Part shown: piece after piece, positions 37,642 to 45,833 of the stretch
Numbering within the stretch: position 1 is the first letter of the stretch
Layout: each line of letters begins with the position of its first letter
Source of the DNA: Malaciobacter molluscorum LMG 25693
Lineage (GTDB): Bacteria; Campylobacterota; Campylobacteria; Campylobacterales; Arcobacteraceae
Direction: 5' to 3'
Assembly: GCF_003544935.1 (NCBI RefSeq)
Contig: NZ_CP032098.1
Span: forward strand, 992,001 to 1,056,000
Length of the DNA: 64,000 nt
Translations under genes and position numbers: made by a program
The notes under the pieces: model-generated
The model's database searches: none
Seen by the model: the letters and a program-made list of their open reading frames with translations, nothing else
What the model was told of the DNA's origin: nothing

Positions 37642-38292
37642 ATGGGGTTTGAACAATTAATACAGGGGAATTTAACTTTTAAAAATTCAAGATTTAAAGA
37701 TTATAAAGATGATTTTAATACATTAGTTGAAAAAGGACAAAAACCAGAAGTATTATTTATAGGATGTAGTGATAGTAGGGTTGTTCCTGATTTGATAATG
37801 GATTCTAAACCAGGTGATATGTTTATTATAAGAAATGTGGGGAACTTTGTTCCTCCTTTTGAAGCAGATCATGACTTTCATGGAAGTTCTGCTGCAATTG
37901 AATTTGCTGTAAGTGTATTAAATGTTAAACATATTATTGTTTGTGGTCACTCTTATTGTGGTGCTTGTAGAACACTTTATAAAAATATTGATGATAATGA
38001 TATTGGATTAGTTCATGTAAAAAAATGGTTAGAGCTTGGTCAAAAAGCAAAAAATTATGTTTTAAATAACTATTTAGATTTATCAGCTGAAGAAATATAT
38101 ACAAAAACAGAAAAAACTTCAATTGTATATCAATTACAAAATCTTTTAACATATCCAGAAATTAAAAAAAGAGTAGAAGAAAAAACTCTTGAAGTTCATG
38201 GTTGGTATTATAGAATTCAAGATGGAACAATTTTATATTATGATACTTCAGATGAGAAGTTTAAAGAATTAGAAGAAAAAAAGACTCATTAA
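37642..38292 (+). CDS. Beta-class carbonic anhydrase
   Basis: A 216-residue cytoplasmic enzyme that interconverts CO2 and bicarbonate. Zinc ligands are visible in CSDSR (near 42-46) and CGHSYCGACR (near 101-110). It starts 14 bp after the biotin carboxylase gene, so it is probably cotranscribed and supplies bicarbonate to it. RBS is weak (AAGGTTATAAAAATG), in line with coupling. Confidence 0.92.
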   Translation: MGFEQLIQGNLTFKNSRFKDYKDDFNTLVEKGQKPEVLFIGCSDSRVVPDLIMDSKPGDMFIIRNVGNFVPPFEADHDFHGSSAAIEFAVSVLNVKHIIVCGHSYCGACRTLYKNIDDNDIGLVHVKKWLELGQKAKNYVLNNYLDLSAEEIYTKTEKTSIVYQLQNLLTYPEIKKRVEEKTLEVHGWYYRIQDGTILYYDTSDEKFKELEEKKTH

Positions 38293-38301
38293 GAGTCTTT
38301 T
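38279..38301. terminator. Bidirectional terminator
   Basis: AAAAGACTC and GAGTCTTTT form a 9-bp stem around ATTAA, overlapping the end of the carbonic anhydrase gene. Confidence 0.8.
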
Positions 38302-38785
38302 ATACAAGCTTTTCTTCAGTGATAATTACACCATCACAATCAGCATAAATATAATCACCGCTATTAACTTTTATACCTTCAAAATTTAGTTCTATATCTC
38401 TTGCAGAATTAGTTTTTTCAAAGTTTCTTTGGGGACAAGTTCCAATTGCGTATAATCCAACATCGATATTTACTGTTTCATTTGTATCTCTTACATAACC
38501 ATTTATAATAATTGCTTCATAGTTGTTATTTTTTGCAAATGCCATTAATCTATCACCAACAATTCCATAGTATGCTTGATCAACATCTACAACAACAACT
38601 TTTCCGTCACCTTTTTCATCTTTTAACATAGAAAGTAGTAACCAGTTGCTTTTATCTAATTTTACAGTAATTACTTCACCTTGGAAGTTTGTTTTCCCTC
38701 CATATGATTTAAATTTTGGAGAAAGTACTTGTATTTTAGCTTTATCTCTAAAGTCATCGCATATATCAGCAGTGCTAATACTCAT
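38300..38785 (-). CDS. rraA: RraA family protein
   Basis: A 161-residue protein matching RraA, the regulator of RNase E activity, with TADICDDF near 5-12, GDRLMAFAKNN near 76-87 and YADCDGVIITEEKL at the end. Related proteins are hydroxymethyl-oxaloacetate aldolases. Campylobacterota mostly rely on other RNases, so an aldolase-type or unknown role should be kept open. It is convergent to the carbonic anhydrase gene. Confidence 0.8.
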   Translation of the reverse strand: MSISTADICDDFRDKAKIQVLSPKFKSYGGKTNFQGEVITVKLDKSNWLLLSMLKDEKGDGKVVVVDVDQAYYGIVGDRLMAFAKNNNYEAIIINGYVRDTNETVNIDVGLYAIGTCPQRNFEKTNSARDIELNFEGIKVNSGDYIYADCDGVIITEEKLV

Positions 38786-38982
38786 AATAATCCTTTTTGT
38801 TTATCTAGCCACAAAGATTATATAAAAATCATGTGTATATAAAGTGTTGAATTTAGTAAAATATAGAATAAAATTTAAGCTTAATTTTATTTATTAAAAC
38901 TAATTAAAGTTTTAAAATCACTTTTATAGAAAAAAGAACAAAAAATTGTTAAAATGAGAAAATCTTAATAAAAAGAGTTCTT

Positions 38983-39291
38983 ATGAATGAATTGTTAAAT
39001 GTGATATTGATATTTTTAATTGTTTTTGCTGGTTACTTATTATTAAAAAAATATTTTTTTATTTCTCCTAAACATAAAAATAAAGAGGATAAAAAAGAAG
39101 AAATTATAAAAGCTTATGAAAATGAAATGATTAAGATTTTATCTGAAAATAAACAAAACAATGATCTTTTATTAAAAAAGAAAAAAGAGTTTTTAATAAG
39201 AGCAAATCAAGAATTATCAATGAACATATATTTTGATAAAACTGAAATACAACAAATTGTTCAAAGATTAATAAATATAAAAATTGATTAA
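38983..39291 (+). CDS. Small single-span membrane protein, unknown
   Basis: A 102-residue protein with one N-terminal helix (about 4-22) followed by a highly charged, lysine-rich cytoplasmic part that is probably helical. I do not recognise a family. It has a weak RBS and a TTAAAATGAGAAAAT promoter-like stretch upstream. It lies 55 bp before the next hypothetical gene. Confidence 0.6.
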   Translation: MNELLNVILIFLIVFAGYLLLKKYFFISPKHKNKEDKKEEIIKAYENEMIKILSENKQNNDLLLKKKKEFLIRANQELSMNIYFDKTEIQQIVQRLINIKID

Positions 39292-39346
39292 AATTTTTTT
39301 TATATGATATAATTGAATTAGAAACTATTATTACAAGGAGAATGCC

Positions 39347-39697
39347 ATGGAACTAAAAGGTATAACAATAGATTTTGATGATAAGAAGACTTGTGGATTA
39401 CTCCCTGATTTATGTTTTGAGTGGGATGAAAAATTTGAAGAATTAGAAGATAACCAAAAATTGATTAAATATTGGGAAAACAATATAAATAAAGTTTTAT
39501 CTCAAACTAAAAATATAATAACTGGTACAATTAATTCAAGAGCAATTATCTGTTCTGCAAATGACGAAGCTATAAAAATTATAAAAGAGACTTTTAAAGA
39601 TTTGGAACTGTCAACTATATCTTATGAAGAGTTAATGCAATGTGAAAGTTGTCTTTCTCATAACTACTTAGATAATGACTTTAATAAAGAAAAATAG
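39347..39697 (+). CDS. Hypothetical protein, unknown
   Basis: A 116-residue acidic soluble protein, with a strong RBS (AAGGAGA) before its ATG. Cysteines occur at 16, 22, 70, 103 and 106, the last two as ESCLSH-type CxxC-like spacing. I do not recognise a family. A TATAAT-like element lies at about 39303. Confidence 0.6.
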   Translation: MELKGITIDFDDKKTCGLLPDLCFEWDEKFEELEDNQKLIKYWENNINKVLSQTKNIITGTINSRAIICSANDEAIKIIKETFKDLELSTISYEELMQCESCLSHNYLDNDFNKEK

Positions 39698-39791
39698 ATA
39701 ATTATTTCTATTTTTCTTTGTATTCTGGTTACAAATCTTTTTTAATACTTTCTATTTCGTTTTAATCAAGCAATCTCTTAATTAAATATAT

Positions 39792-39797
39792 TATAAT
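39792..39797 (+). promoter_or_regulatory. Candidate -10 element of the alpha carbonic anhydrase gene
   Basis: TATAAT 31 bp before the ATG at 39828, within an AT-rich stretch. Confidence 0.4.
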
Positions 39798-39827
39798 GAT
39801 TTAAAATCAATTGTTAAGGACTAGTGT

Positions 39828-40586
39828 ATGAAGAAAACTATGATATACATATGTATAGTTGCAGTTATTGCATTGCTTTTATCAAATAGTGATAAAAAAC
39901 ATGAAAAACTGGCTCATTGGGGGTATGCTGGTAAAGAAGCTCCTATAAATTGGGCTAATCTTGATGCAAGATATAATATGTGTAAAGATGGTAAACATCA
40001 ATCTCCTATTAATATCACAAGAGAGGATATAATAGACTCAAACTTAGGCGATGTTACATATTATGATGACTCAATTGCAAGCAATTTTGAAAATAATGGG
40101 CACACTTTAAAAGTAAATTTTAAAAGTGGAAATATGATTGAATATGCTTCAAAAGAGTATGCATTATTACAAATGCATTTTCATACACCAAGCGAAAATC
40201 AAATTAATGGTAAAAGTTTTCCAATGGAAGCTCATTTTGTTCATAAAGACTCAAAAGGAAATTTACTTGTAATTGCAGTAATGTTTGAAATAACGGATGA
40301 TTCAAATGTGATAATTAGTAAACTTCTTAAAAATCTTCCTTCAAAAGTAGGTGATAAAAAAGATTTAAAAGCTGATATTTATGGATATGATATTTTACCA
40401 GAAGATAGAGATTTTTATAGTTTTGATGGTTCTTTAACTACTCCACCTTGTAGTGAAGGTGTAAAATGGATAGTATTAAAAAATCCTGTTAATATATCGG
40501 TTAGTCAATTAGAAAAGTTTAAAAATATAATGCAAGAAAACAATAGACCAATTCAAGAACAAAATAATAGATATATTTTAGAATAG
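39828..40586 (+). CDS. Alpha-class carbonic anhydrase, periplasmic
   Basis: A 252-residue enzyme with an N-terminal signal segment (about 1-20) and the alpha fold: WGYAGKEAPINW, KHQSPINI near 56-63, QMHFHTPSENQ near 107-117 and EAHFVH near 124-129 carrying the three zinc histidines, then SLTTPPCSEGV near 204-214. It hydrates CO2 in the periplasm. The last eight bases of the gene are part of a duplication (see the repeat at 40579); the reading frame is intact. Confidence 0.93.
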   Translation: MKKTMIYICIVAVIALLLSNSDKKHEKLAHWGYAGKEAPINWANLDARYNMCKDGKHQSPINITREDIIDSNLGDVTYYDDSIASNFENNGHTLKVNFKSGNMIEYASKEYALLQMHFHTPSENQINGKSFPMEAHFVHKDSKGNLLVIAVMFEITDDSNVIISKLLKNLPSKVGDKKDLKADIYGYDILPEDRDFYSFDGSLTTPPCSEGVKWIVLKNPVNISVSQLEKFKNIMQENNRPIQEQNNRYILE

Positions 40587-40740
40587 AGATAACTATTTGT
40601 TATCTTTATTCTCTTTTTCTTCTATTATATTAATCTTTTTAATTTCATTTTGATTTTCAATGGAGTTATTTATATTATTAGTGTTGTTTGTACCATTTAA
40701 TGATGCTATCAATTTAGCTTCCGTCTCTTTTGATCTGAAG
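40579..40740. repeat. Left copy of a duplicated gene end (69 bp shorter than the right copy)
   Basis: These 162 bp are identical to 43660-43890 except that exactly 69 bp are missing (positions 43810-43878 or the equivalent between two 16-bp direct repeats). The copy covers the last eight bases of the carbonic anhydrase gene, the terminator hairpin and the 3' end of the coiled-coil lipoprotein gene. It runs without a gap into the broken transposase; the last four bases (GAAG) may belong to either side. Confidence 0.95.
40581..40611. terminator. Bidirectional terminator, left copy
   Basis: GAATAGAGATAAC and GTTATCTTTATTC form a 13-bp stem with one G-T pair around TATTT. It ends the carbonic anhydrase gene; the same hairpin recurs at 43662-43692. 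Confidence 0.7.
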
Positions 40741-41820
40741 CTGCATTACAAGCAGAACTTGAATCTCATCTTACAACAGAGATAAATAAAAATAGAAAAA
40801 ATGGTAAATCTACCAAAACTATGAAAAGTAGTGTTGGTGAATTTGAACTTGATGTTCCAAGAGATAGAAATGGTTCTTATGAACCTCAAATTGTTAGAAA
40901 ACATCAAACACACATTTCAGAACATATAGAGCAAAAGATTTTATTTATATGCTTTAGGTAACAGCTATAGTCAAATATCTGAACATATTGAAGAGATATA
41001 TGGTATTGAATTTTCCAAAGCTACAATAAGTGCTGTTACAGATAAAGTAATACCATTACTCAAAGAGTTGCAACAAAGACCGTTAGAATAAATCTATCCA
41101 TTTATGTGGCTTGATGCAATACACTATAAAATAAAAGAGAATGGTAGATATGTTTCAAAAGCAGTTTATACTATCCTTAGTGTTGGACTAAATGGTAAAA
41201 AAGAGATACTTGGATTGTATCTTTCAGAAAATGAGGGTGCAAACTTTTGGTTGCAGGTTTTAACTGATTTAAACAACCGTGGAGTACAAGATATACTTAT
41301 CGCTTCTATAGATGGGTTAAAAGGATTTTCAGAAGCTATAAATGCAATATTTCCTAATACTGAATTACAACTTTGTATAGTTCATCAAATTAGAAATGTT
41401 GCTTCAAAAAACCAAAAAGAGTTTATGAAAGATTTGAAACTTGTTTATCAAGCTATATCAAAAGAAGCAGCAGAGGAAGCTATTGTTCAACTTGAGGATA
41501 AGTGGGGCAAGAAATATCCTATCGTGATTCAATCTTGGAAAAATAAATGGGAGAATCTATCTGCTTATCTTAAATATCCTGAAGATATTAGAAAAATTAT
41601 CTATACAACAAATATCATTGAATCTGTTCATAGGCAGTTTAGAAAGCTAACTAAAACTAAAGGGGCATTTCCGAATGAAAATTCACTTTTAAAACTTTTA
41701 TATATGGGAATCCAAAATGCTTCTAAAAAATGGACTATGCCAATGAGAAATTGGTCACTTACAGTTTCTCAACTTGCTATATTTTTTGAGGGAAGGCTTG
41801 AAGAGAAATTAGATTTGTAA
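40737..41820 (+). pseudogene. IS256-family (mutator-type) transposase, broken
   Basis: Translation shows an IS256-type transposase that starts in mid-protein at EAALQAELESHL, so roughly the first 45 residues are missing. A frameshift near 40944 moves the frame (the expected YALGNSYSQISEHI continues from 40948), and an in-frame TAA lies at 41089-41091. From 41104 the rest is open for 238 codons and includes FMWLDAIHYK, IASIDGLKGF and YTTNIIESVHRQFRK, the parts around the DDE residues. It cannot make an active enzyme. No left terminal repeat is present. Confidence 0.92.
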
Positions 41821-41979
41821 TTTAAACAAGTGGTTTTTATTGTTCCAAAACTCTAAAAGGTTTAAGAAAATTTAATATTTAGACTTTTTGAACACTTTGA
41901 GGATCACGGTAAACTTATAATTGATACCTGTGTTCCAAATATAAGAGATTGAGTAAGAAACAATTCAATATCTTGTATT
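41821..41979. other. IS-derived tail between the transposase remnant and phzF-like gene
   Basis: No gene is seen. TTGAACACTTTG near 41888 weakly resembles the putative IS end at 43636-43659, so the original right end of the element may have been here; this is uncertain. Confidence 0.3.
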
Positions 41980-42816
41980 CTATTTAGCGTTTACAAATCT
42001 ACAAGTTCCCGAAACTTTAATTGAACTATTGGGAACCTCGTTAAAACTAACAAACAATTGAGATGGTTGTTTCATATCAAATCCTTGTAAAATCTCAATT
42101 TCTCCTGATTTTTTAATTCCCATACTTCTTAAATATTCTCCTAAAGAAATCGCCGCAGAACCAGTTGCAGGGTCTTCATATACACCACCATAAGCAAAAG
42201 CATTTCTTGAATGAAATAAATTTTTATTCTCTTCCCATAAAATATTAATAGTAACAATATTTTTATTTATCATTAGCTCTTTTACTTCTTCAAAATCATA
42301 TTTCATTTCTTGAAGTGTATTTTTATTTTTAACAAATAAAATTAGATTATTTATTCCTGAAAAAGATACTTTTATTGGATATTTTTCATTTAAATCATTT
42401 CTAGTAAATGAAAAAGCACCAATAATATTATTTATGTAATCTTCTTCAATCTCATATGTATATGTTTTCACAGAATTTATACTTGTAAAAATTTTATTAT
42501 TATTTTTAGTAACTTCAATTTGTATTTTGTCATCATTTAAAACTAAATCATACATACCTAAGCCAAATTTTTGACCAAGTACAAATCCACTTGCAATTGT
42601 TGCATGACCACAAAAAACTATTTCTGTTTCAGGTGAGAAGTATCTTATTCTAAAAGAATTACCTTGTTTAAGTAAAAATGCTGTTTCTGAATAATTAATC
42701 TCTTTGGCAATTTCAAGCATTTGTTTTTCACTTAATGTTTCATCTAAAATCAATACACCTGCAGGATTGCCACCTCTATTTTCATATGCAAAGGCAGATA
42801 CTTTTTCTACTTTCAA
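41980..42816 (-). CDS. PhzF-family isomerase/epimerase-like protein
   Basis: A 278-residue protein of the PhzF/DapF-like fold. The start KVSAFAYENRGGNPAGVLIL and NYSETAFLL near 40-49, with the conserved glutamate, and CGHATIASGFVL near 69-80 and ATGSAAISLGEYL near 215-228 are typical. Family members isomerise small metabolites; the substrate is unknown and no phenazine genes are present. It lies 2 bp after the LysE-type gene, within the segment bounded by the duplication. Confidence 0.88.
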   Translation of the reverse strand: MKVEKVSAFAYENRGGNPAGVLILDETLSEKQMLEIAKEINYSETAFLLKQGNSFRIRYFSPETEIVFCGHATIASGFVLGQKFGLGMYDLVLNDDKIQIEVTKNNNKIFTSINSVKTYTYEIEEDYINNIIGAFSFTRNDLNEKYPIKVSFSGINNLILFVKNKNTLQEMKYDFEEVKELMINKNIVTINILWEENKNLFHSRNAFAYGGVYEDPATGSAAISLGEYLRSMGIKKSGEIEILQGFDMKQPSQLFVSFNEVPNSSIKVSGTCRFVNAK

Positions 42817-42818
42817 TA

Positions 42819-43442
42819 TTAAGCTCTTTTTGTATTTGCCATAAAAATTGCAGCTAAAATAAGTAATCCACCTGTTATTCTATTTTGTATTTTTATTGCT
42901 TTTACATCTTTTAATAAAAATTTCAATTTTGATGCAAGAGAAGAATAACATGTCATTACAAAAATATCTAATACACTCAATGTAACAGCAAGAATCATAA
43001 ATTGAAAAAATATTGATTCATTAGGATTAATAAATTGAGGAATAAAAGCCACTAAAAATATTGTTGCTTTTACATTTGTCAGATTTATTAAAATAGAACT
43101 AAAAAAAGCTTTTTTAGGATTATATGAATTTATTTTTTCTTGTTCATCAACCAACTCAACTTTTTCAAAAATTTTACTTAATCCAAAATATACTAAATAA
43201 GCTACACCAATCCATTTGATAATATTAAAAACCATTACAGATTTAGTTATAATCGCTCCTAATCCAACAACTACAATAAAGGCTTGAATTAGATATCCAA
43301 CTTGTAATCCTAAAATTGCAGGATAAGATTTTTTAAGTCCATATTTTAATCCATAATTCATCGAAACTACTGCTCCAACTCCTGGAGAAAGAGATACAAC
43401 AAAGGTTGCTATCGCAAAAGTTAACCAAATATGAAATTCCAT
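42819..43442 (-). CDS. LysE/RhtB-family exporter
   Basis: A 207-residue inner-membrane protein with six hydrophobic segments. The N-terminal VSLSPGVGAVVSMNYGLKYGLKKS near 17-40 is the LysE/RhtB signature, and NLTNVKATIFLVAF lies near 115-128. It should export an amino acid or related compound. The PhzF-like gene follows 2 bp later, so the pair forms one operon. A promoter should lie in the 230 bp upstream, which also contain the putative IS end. Confidence 0.88.
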   Translation of the reverse strand: MEFHIWLTFAIATFVVSLSPGVGAVVSMNYGLKYGLKKSYPAILGLQVGYLIQAFIVVVGLGAIITKSVMVFNIIKWIGVAYLVYFGLSKIFEKVELVDEQEKINSYNPKKAFFSSILINLTNVKATIFLVAFIPQFINPNESIFFQFMILAVTLSVLDIFVMTCYSSLASKLKFLLKDVKAIKIQNRITGGLLILAAIFMANTKRA

Positions 43443-43635
43443 CTTATTTTCCTTTTTTTAATATTTTTTTATAATTATATTTAGTAAAGTCTTAATTTAC
43501 AATTACTGTATTTTAGGTAAGTAATAGAAAATTATTCTTTTGATATAAGTATTTTTTATTTCAATGTCTGTACTTTTTGGTACAAATTGTTTCACTAAAA
43601 TAGACTATGTTACAATTTCATCATCTATCGGCTAC

Positions 43636-43659
43636 TGACACAAAATTCTGAACAGTCTC
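43636..43659. repeat. Putative terminal inverted repeat of an IS256-family element
   Basis: TGACACAAAATTCTGAACAG followed by TCTC ends exactly where the right duplicated copy begins. The form (TGACACAAA-type inner part, TGAACA-type outer part) is like IS256-family ends as I know them. The next eight bases TAGAATAG also stand at the left boundary (40579-40586) and could be a target site duplication. No intact partner end is found in the window. Confidence 0.45.
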
Positions 43660-43890
43660 TAGAATAGAGATAACTATTTGTTATCTTTATTCTCTTTTTC
43701 TTCTATTATATTAATCTTTTTAATTTCATTTTGATTTTCAATGGAGTTATTTATATTATTAGTGTTGTTTGTACCATTTAATGATGCTATCAATTTAGCT
43801 TCCGTCTCTGGTTTTAAATCGCCTTTTGCAATAGTATCTAAGATTTTATTTGCAATTTGGAGTTTAGCTTCCGTCTCTTTTGATCTGAAG
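43660..43890. repeat. Right copy of the duplicated gene end (full-length)
   Basis: These 231 bp are the source form of the repeat at 40579-40740. They contain the end of the lipoprotein gene, the hairpin and, at the left, the last eight bases of the carbonic anhydrase gene. Two 16-bp direct repeats (TTTAGCTTCCGTCTCT) lie inside at 43794-43809 and 43863-43878, 69 bp apart. Confidence 0.95.
43662..43692. terminator. Terminator of the lipoprotein gene, right copy
   Basis: The same 13-bp stem with TATTT loop as at 40581-40611. Here it serves the minus-strand lipoprotein gene, whose stop codon lies within it. Confidence 0.65.
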
Positions 43891-44426
43891 TATTTTTCCA
43901 TATTATCTTCATATGCTCTTAACTTATCTTTTCTTCTGTTGTTTAAATAATAAAAAAGTATTACTGCTAAAATTAGTAAAACGAATCCAGCTAATAATAT
44001 AAGATATAAATCTAACTCTTTTTGTTGCTCTTTTTCAAGTTTTAGAAGTTCAAACTCCAATCTTTTCTCTCTATTTATAGCTTTCACTTTCTCTTTTTCT
44101 ATTTTTATTTTTTCTTTTTCTATTTGAGATTTTATTTTTTCTATTTCTATATCTTTTTTATTATCTAATTCAGCTTTTTTTTCTTCAAGTTTAGCTTCAG
44201 CTTCTTTTTCTTTAATCTCTTTATTTTGATTTAATTCTTTTTCTTTTAAGTCTAATTCTTTTTGTTTTAGAGCTATTTGTGCATCAAACTCTTTTTGTTT
44301 TAACTCTTTTGCTTGTTGTAATTCTTTTTGTTTTAATGCAATCTCTTCATCACTTGGTCCAAACATATCACAACCACTAAAGAGTAAAGCAATTAAAAAA
44401 ATTGGTAATATAAAAAATTTGTTCAA
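43674..44426 (-). CDS. Coiled-coil lipoprotein with internal transmembrane helix
   Basis: A 250-residue protein of unknown function. The signal peptide ends in LLFSGC (lipobox Cys19). Residues 27-140 are a long lysine/glutamate-rich coiled coil with repeated IALKQKEL units at 29 and 51. A membrane helix follows at 141-161, then a basic stretch (NNRRKDK) and an acidic, asparagine-rich tail with two ETEAKL units. The lipid anchor and helix together suggest a coiled coil in the periplasm attached to the inner membrane at both ends. The 3' third is duplicated at 40579-40740. Confidence 0.75.
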   Translation of the reverse strand: MNKFFILPIFLIALLFSGCDMFGPSDEEIALKQKELQQAKELKQKEFDAQIALKQKELDLKEKELNQNKEIKEKEAEAKLEEKKAELDNKKDIEIEKIKSQIEKEKIKIEKEKVKAINREKRLEFELLKLEKEQQKELDLYLILLAGFVLLILAVILFYYLNNRRKDKLRAYEDNMEKYFRSKETEAKLQIANKILDTIAKGDLKPETEAKLIASLNGTNNTNNINNSIENQNEIKKINIIEEKENKDNK

Positions 44427-44477
44427 ATCTAATCCTTAATATTGACAATTAGAATATAGCATAATTGTGGTAATTTT

Positions 44478-44990
44478 TTATTGAAAATTTAATATATAAA
44501 CATCTCTTTGTTTTCTTGAATCAGTAGTCTTTACACTTTTTAAATAATTAAATCCTAGTGATTTTATAGTTTTTATTGAAGCAGTATTATTAGTATCAAC
44601 AAGTGCAAGTGCTTTTTTTGCTTTTAGTTTATCTTTTATAAAATCAATTTGAGCTTGACCTATCTCTTTTGCAAATCCTTTTTTCCAAAATCTTTTAGCT
44701 AAAATAAATCCAATTTCATAATCAATTTCATCTAAATACTCACATTGCAAAACTCCACCAAGTCCTATTATTTCATTTGTATCTTTTTTTTCAATAATAC
44801 TAAGACCAATCTTGTCTTTAAAATTGCAATTGTTGTTTATGAAATTTTTTGTTTGTTCGTAAGAAAAATTTTCATTACCAAATGTGTATTTCACAACATC
44901 ACTACACTTAAATACATCTTCATATAAAGTATCAATATCTAATTTGGTAAAAGTTCTAAGTATAAGTCTTTTTGTAGTTAATATAGTCAA
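44478..44990 (-). CDS. GNAT-family N-acetyltransferase
   Basis: A 170-residue acetyltransferase of the RimJ/RimL-like GNAT group. The opening TKRLILRTFTKLDID, the DYEIGFILAKRFWKKGFAKEIGQ segment near 89-112 (acetyl-CoA binding) and LALVDTNNTASIKTIKSLGF near 129-148 are typical. The substrate, a ribosomal protein, another protein or a small amine, is unknown. Confidence 0.85.
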   Translation of the reverse strand: MTILTTKRLILRTFTKLDIDTLYEDVFKCSDVVKYTFGNENFSYEQTKNFINNNCNFKDKIGLSIIEKKDTNEIIGLGGVLQCEYLDEIDYEIGFILAKRFWKKGFAKEIGQAQIDFIKDKLKAKKALALVDTNNTASIKTIKSLGFNYLKSVKTTDSRKQRDVYILNFQ

Positions 44991-45024
44991 GTTATTTCCT
45001 AATATATGGAATAAGTTCCATATA

Positions 45025-45528
45025 TTAAGATAATCTTGCTAATTGTTCAATTATATTTTTTGCTGTTTCTTCATTTAGAGGTTTGTCATAAGAAGTTAAA
45101 ATCTCTCTAGCCAAAATATTTGCACCTAAGTGTTGGAACATAATTCTCATAGCTTGAAGTCCTTTTGCACCACCACCGCCACTGTGTGTTGCAAGTGCTA
45201 CAATTTTTTCATTAAATGCATCTCTCCAACTTGGTGTACTTCTCGAAGTCCATGCCATTGCATTATTTAGCACAGGAGGCATAACTCCATTGTATTCTGG
45301 TGCAACAACAATAAATGCTTTTAAATCAAGGATTTTATTTGCTAAGTCTAAAGCTTCAGAAGGTAAACCATTTCTCTCTTCTTCAACTGTTGAGTATAAA
45401 GGTAAGTTTAAAGCAACTAAATCAATAAACTCAACTTCATGTCCTAATTCATGTGCTAATTCTTCTAATCTTCTACCTAATTTTATATTACTTACAGCAC
45501 TAGCCACTAAAATTCCAATTTTTGCCAT
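45025..45528 (-). CDS. NADPH-dependent FMN reductase family protein
   Basis: A 167-residue flavodoxin-like protein. IGILVASAVSNIKLGRRLEE is the phosphate-binding start, VVAPEYNGVMPPVLNNAMAW near 76-95 is the family hallmark, and ATHSGGGGAKGLQAMR near 112-128 also fits. It should reduce FMN, quinones or azo compounds with NAD(P)H. RBS AGGAGA precedes ATG. Confidence 0.88.
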   Translation of the reverse strand: MAKIGILVASAVSNIKLGRRLEELAHELGHEVEFIDLVALNLPLYSTVEEERNGLPSEALDLANKILDLKAFIVVAPEYNGVMPPVLNNAMAWTSRSTPSWRDAFNEKIVALATHSGGGGAKGLQAMRIMFQHLGANILAREILTSYDKPLNEETAKNIIEQLARLS

Positions 45529-45724
45529 AAAATCTCCTAATATTTTTTAAATTGCAAAATTATACTCTTAAAAATTTAAAAAATCTTTGTAGTCAATAAT
45601 TAATATCAAAAATAAGGTTAAAATAGAAATAGTAAAAAAGTTATTTATTAAAAATGAATATATAAAGATATTGTAAAGTTTGATTTGATTGTGAAAAAAA
45701 GTTTTGAAGTTTGATTATTATAAG

Positions 45725-45812
45725 TGGTGCGAATGGTGAGAATCGAACTCACACTCCCAAAACGGGAACGGGATTTTAAGTCCCGCGCGTCTACCAGTTC
45801 CGCCACACTCGC
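45725..45812 (-). tRNA. tRNA-Leu (anticodon UAA)
   Basis: An 88-nt tRNA with encoded CCA. The anticodon loop CTTAAAA gives UAA; the long variable arm and the acceptor stem GCGAGTG with CATTCGC (one G-U pair) fit leucine. It is the last of three tandem tRNA genes. Confidence 0.93.
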
Positions 45813-45833
45813 ACAAATAATAAATAAAAAAAG

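Noticed and set aside
41104-41820. Functional 238-residue transposase
   Set aside because: The same protein continues upstream across a stop at 41089 and a frameshift near 40944, so the open part is only the C-terminal piece of a broken gene.
39828-44426. A mobile genomic island with integrase
   Set aside because: No integrase, tRNA junction or att repeat is seen here; the borders are the duplicated gene end and an IS-like end only.
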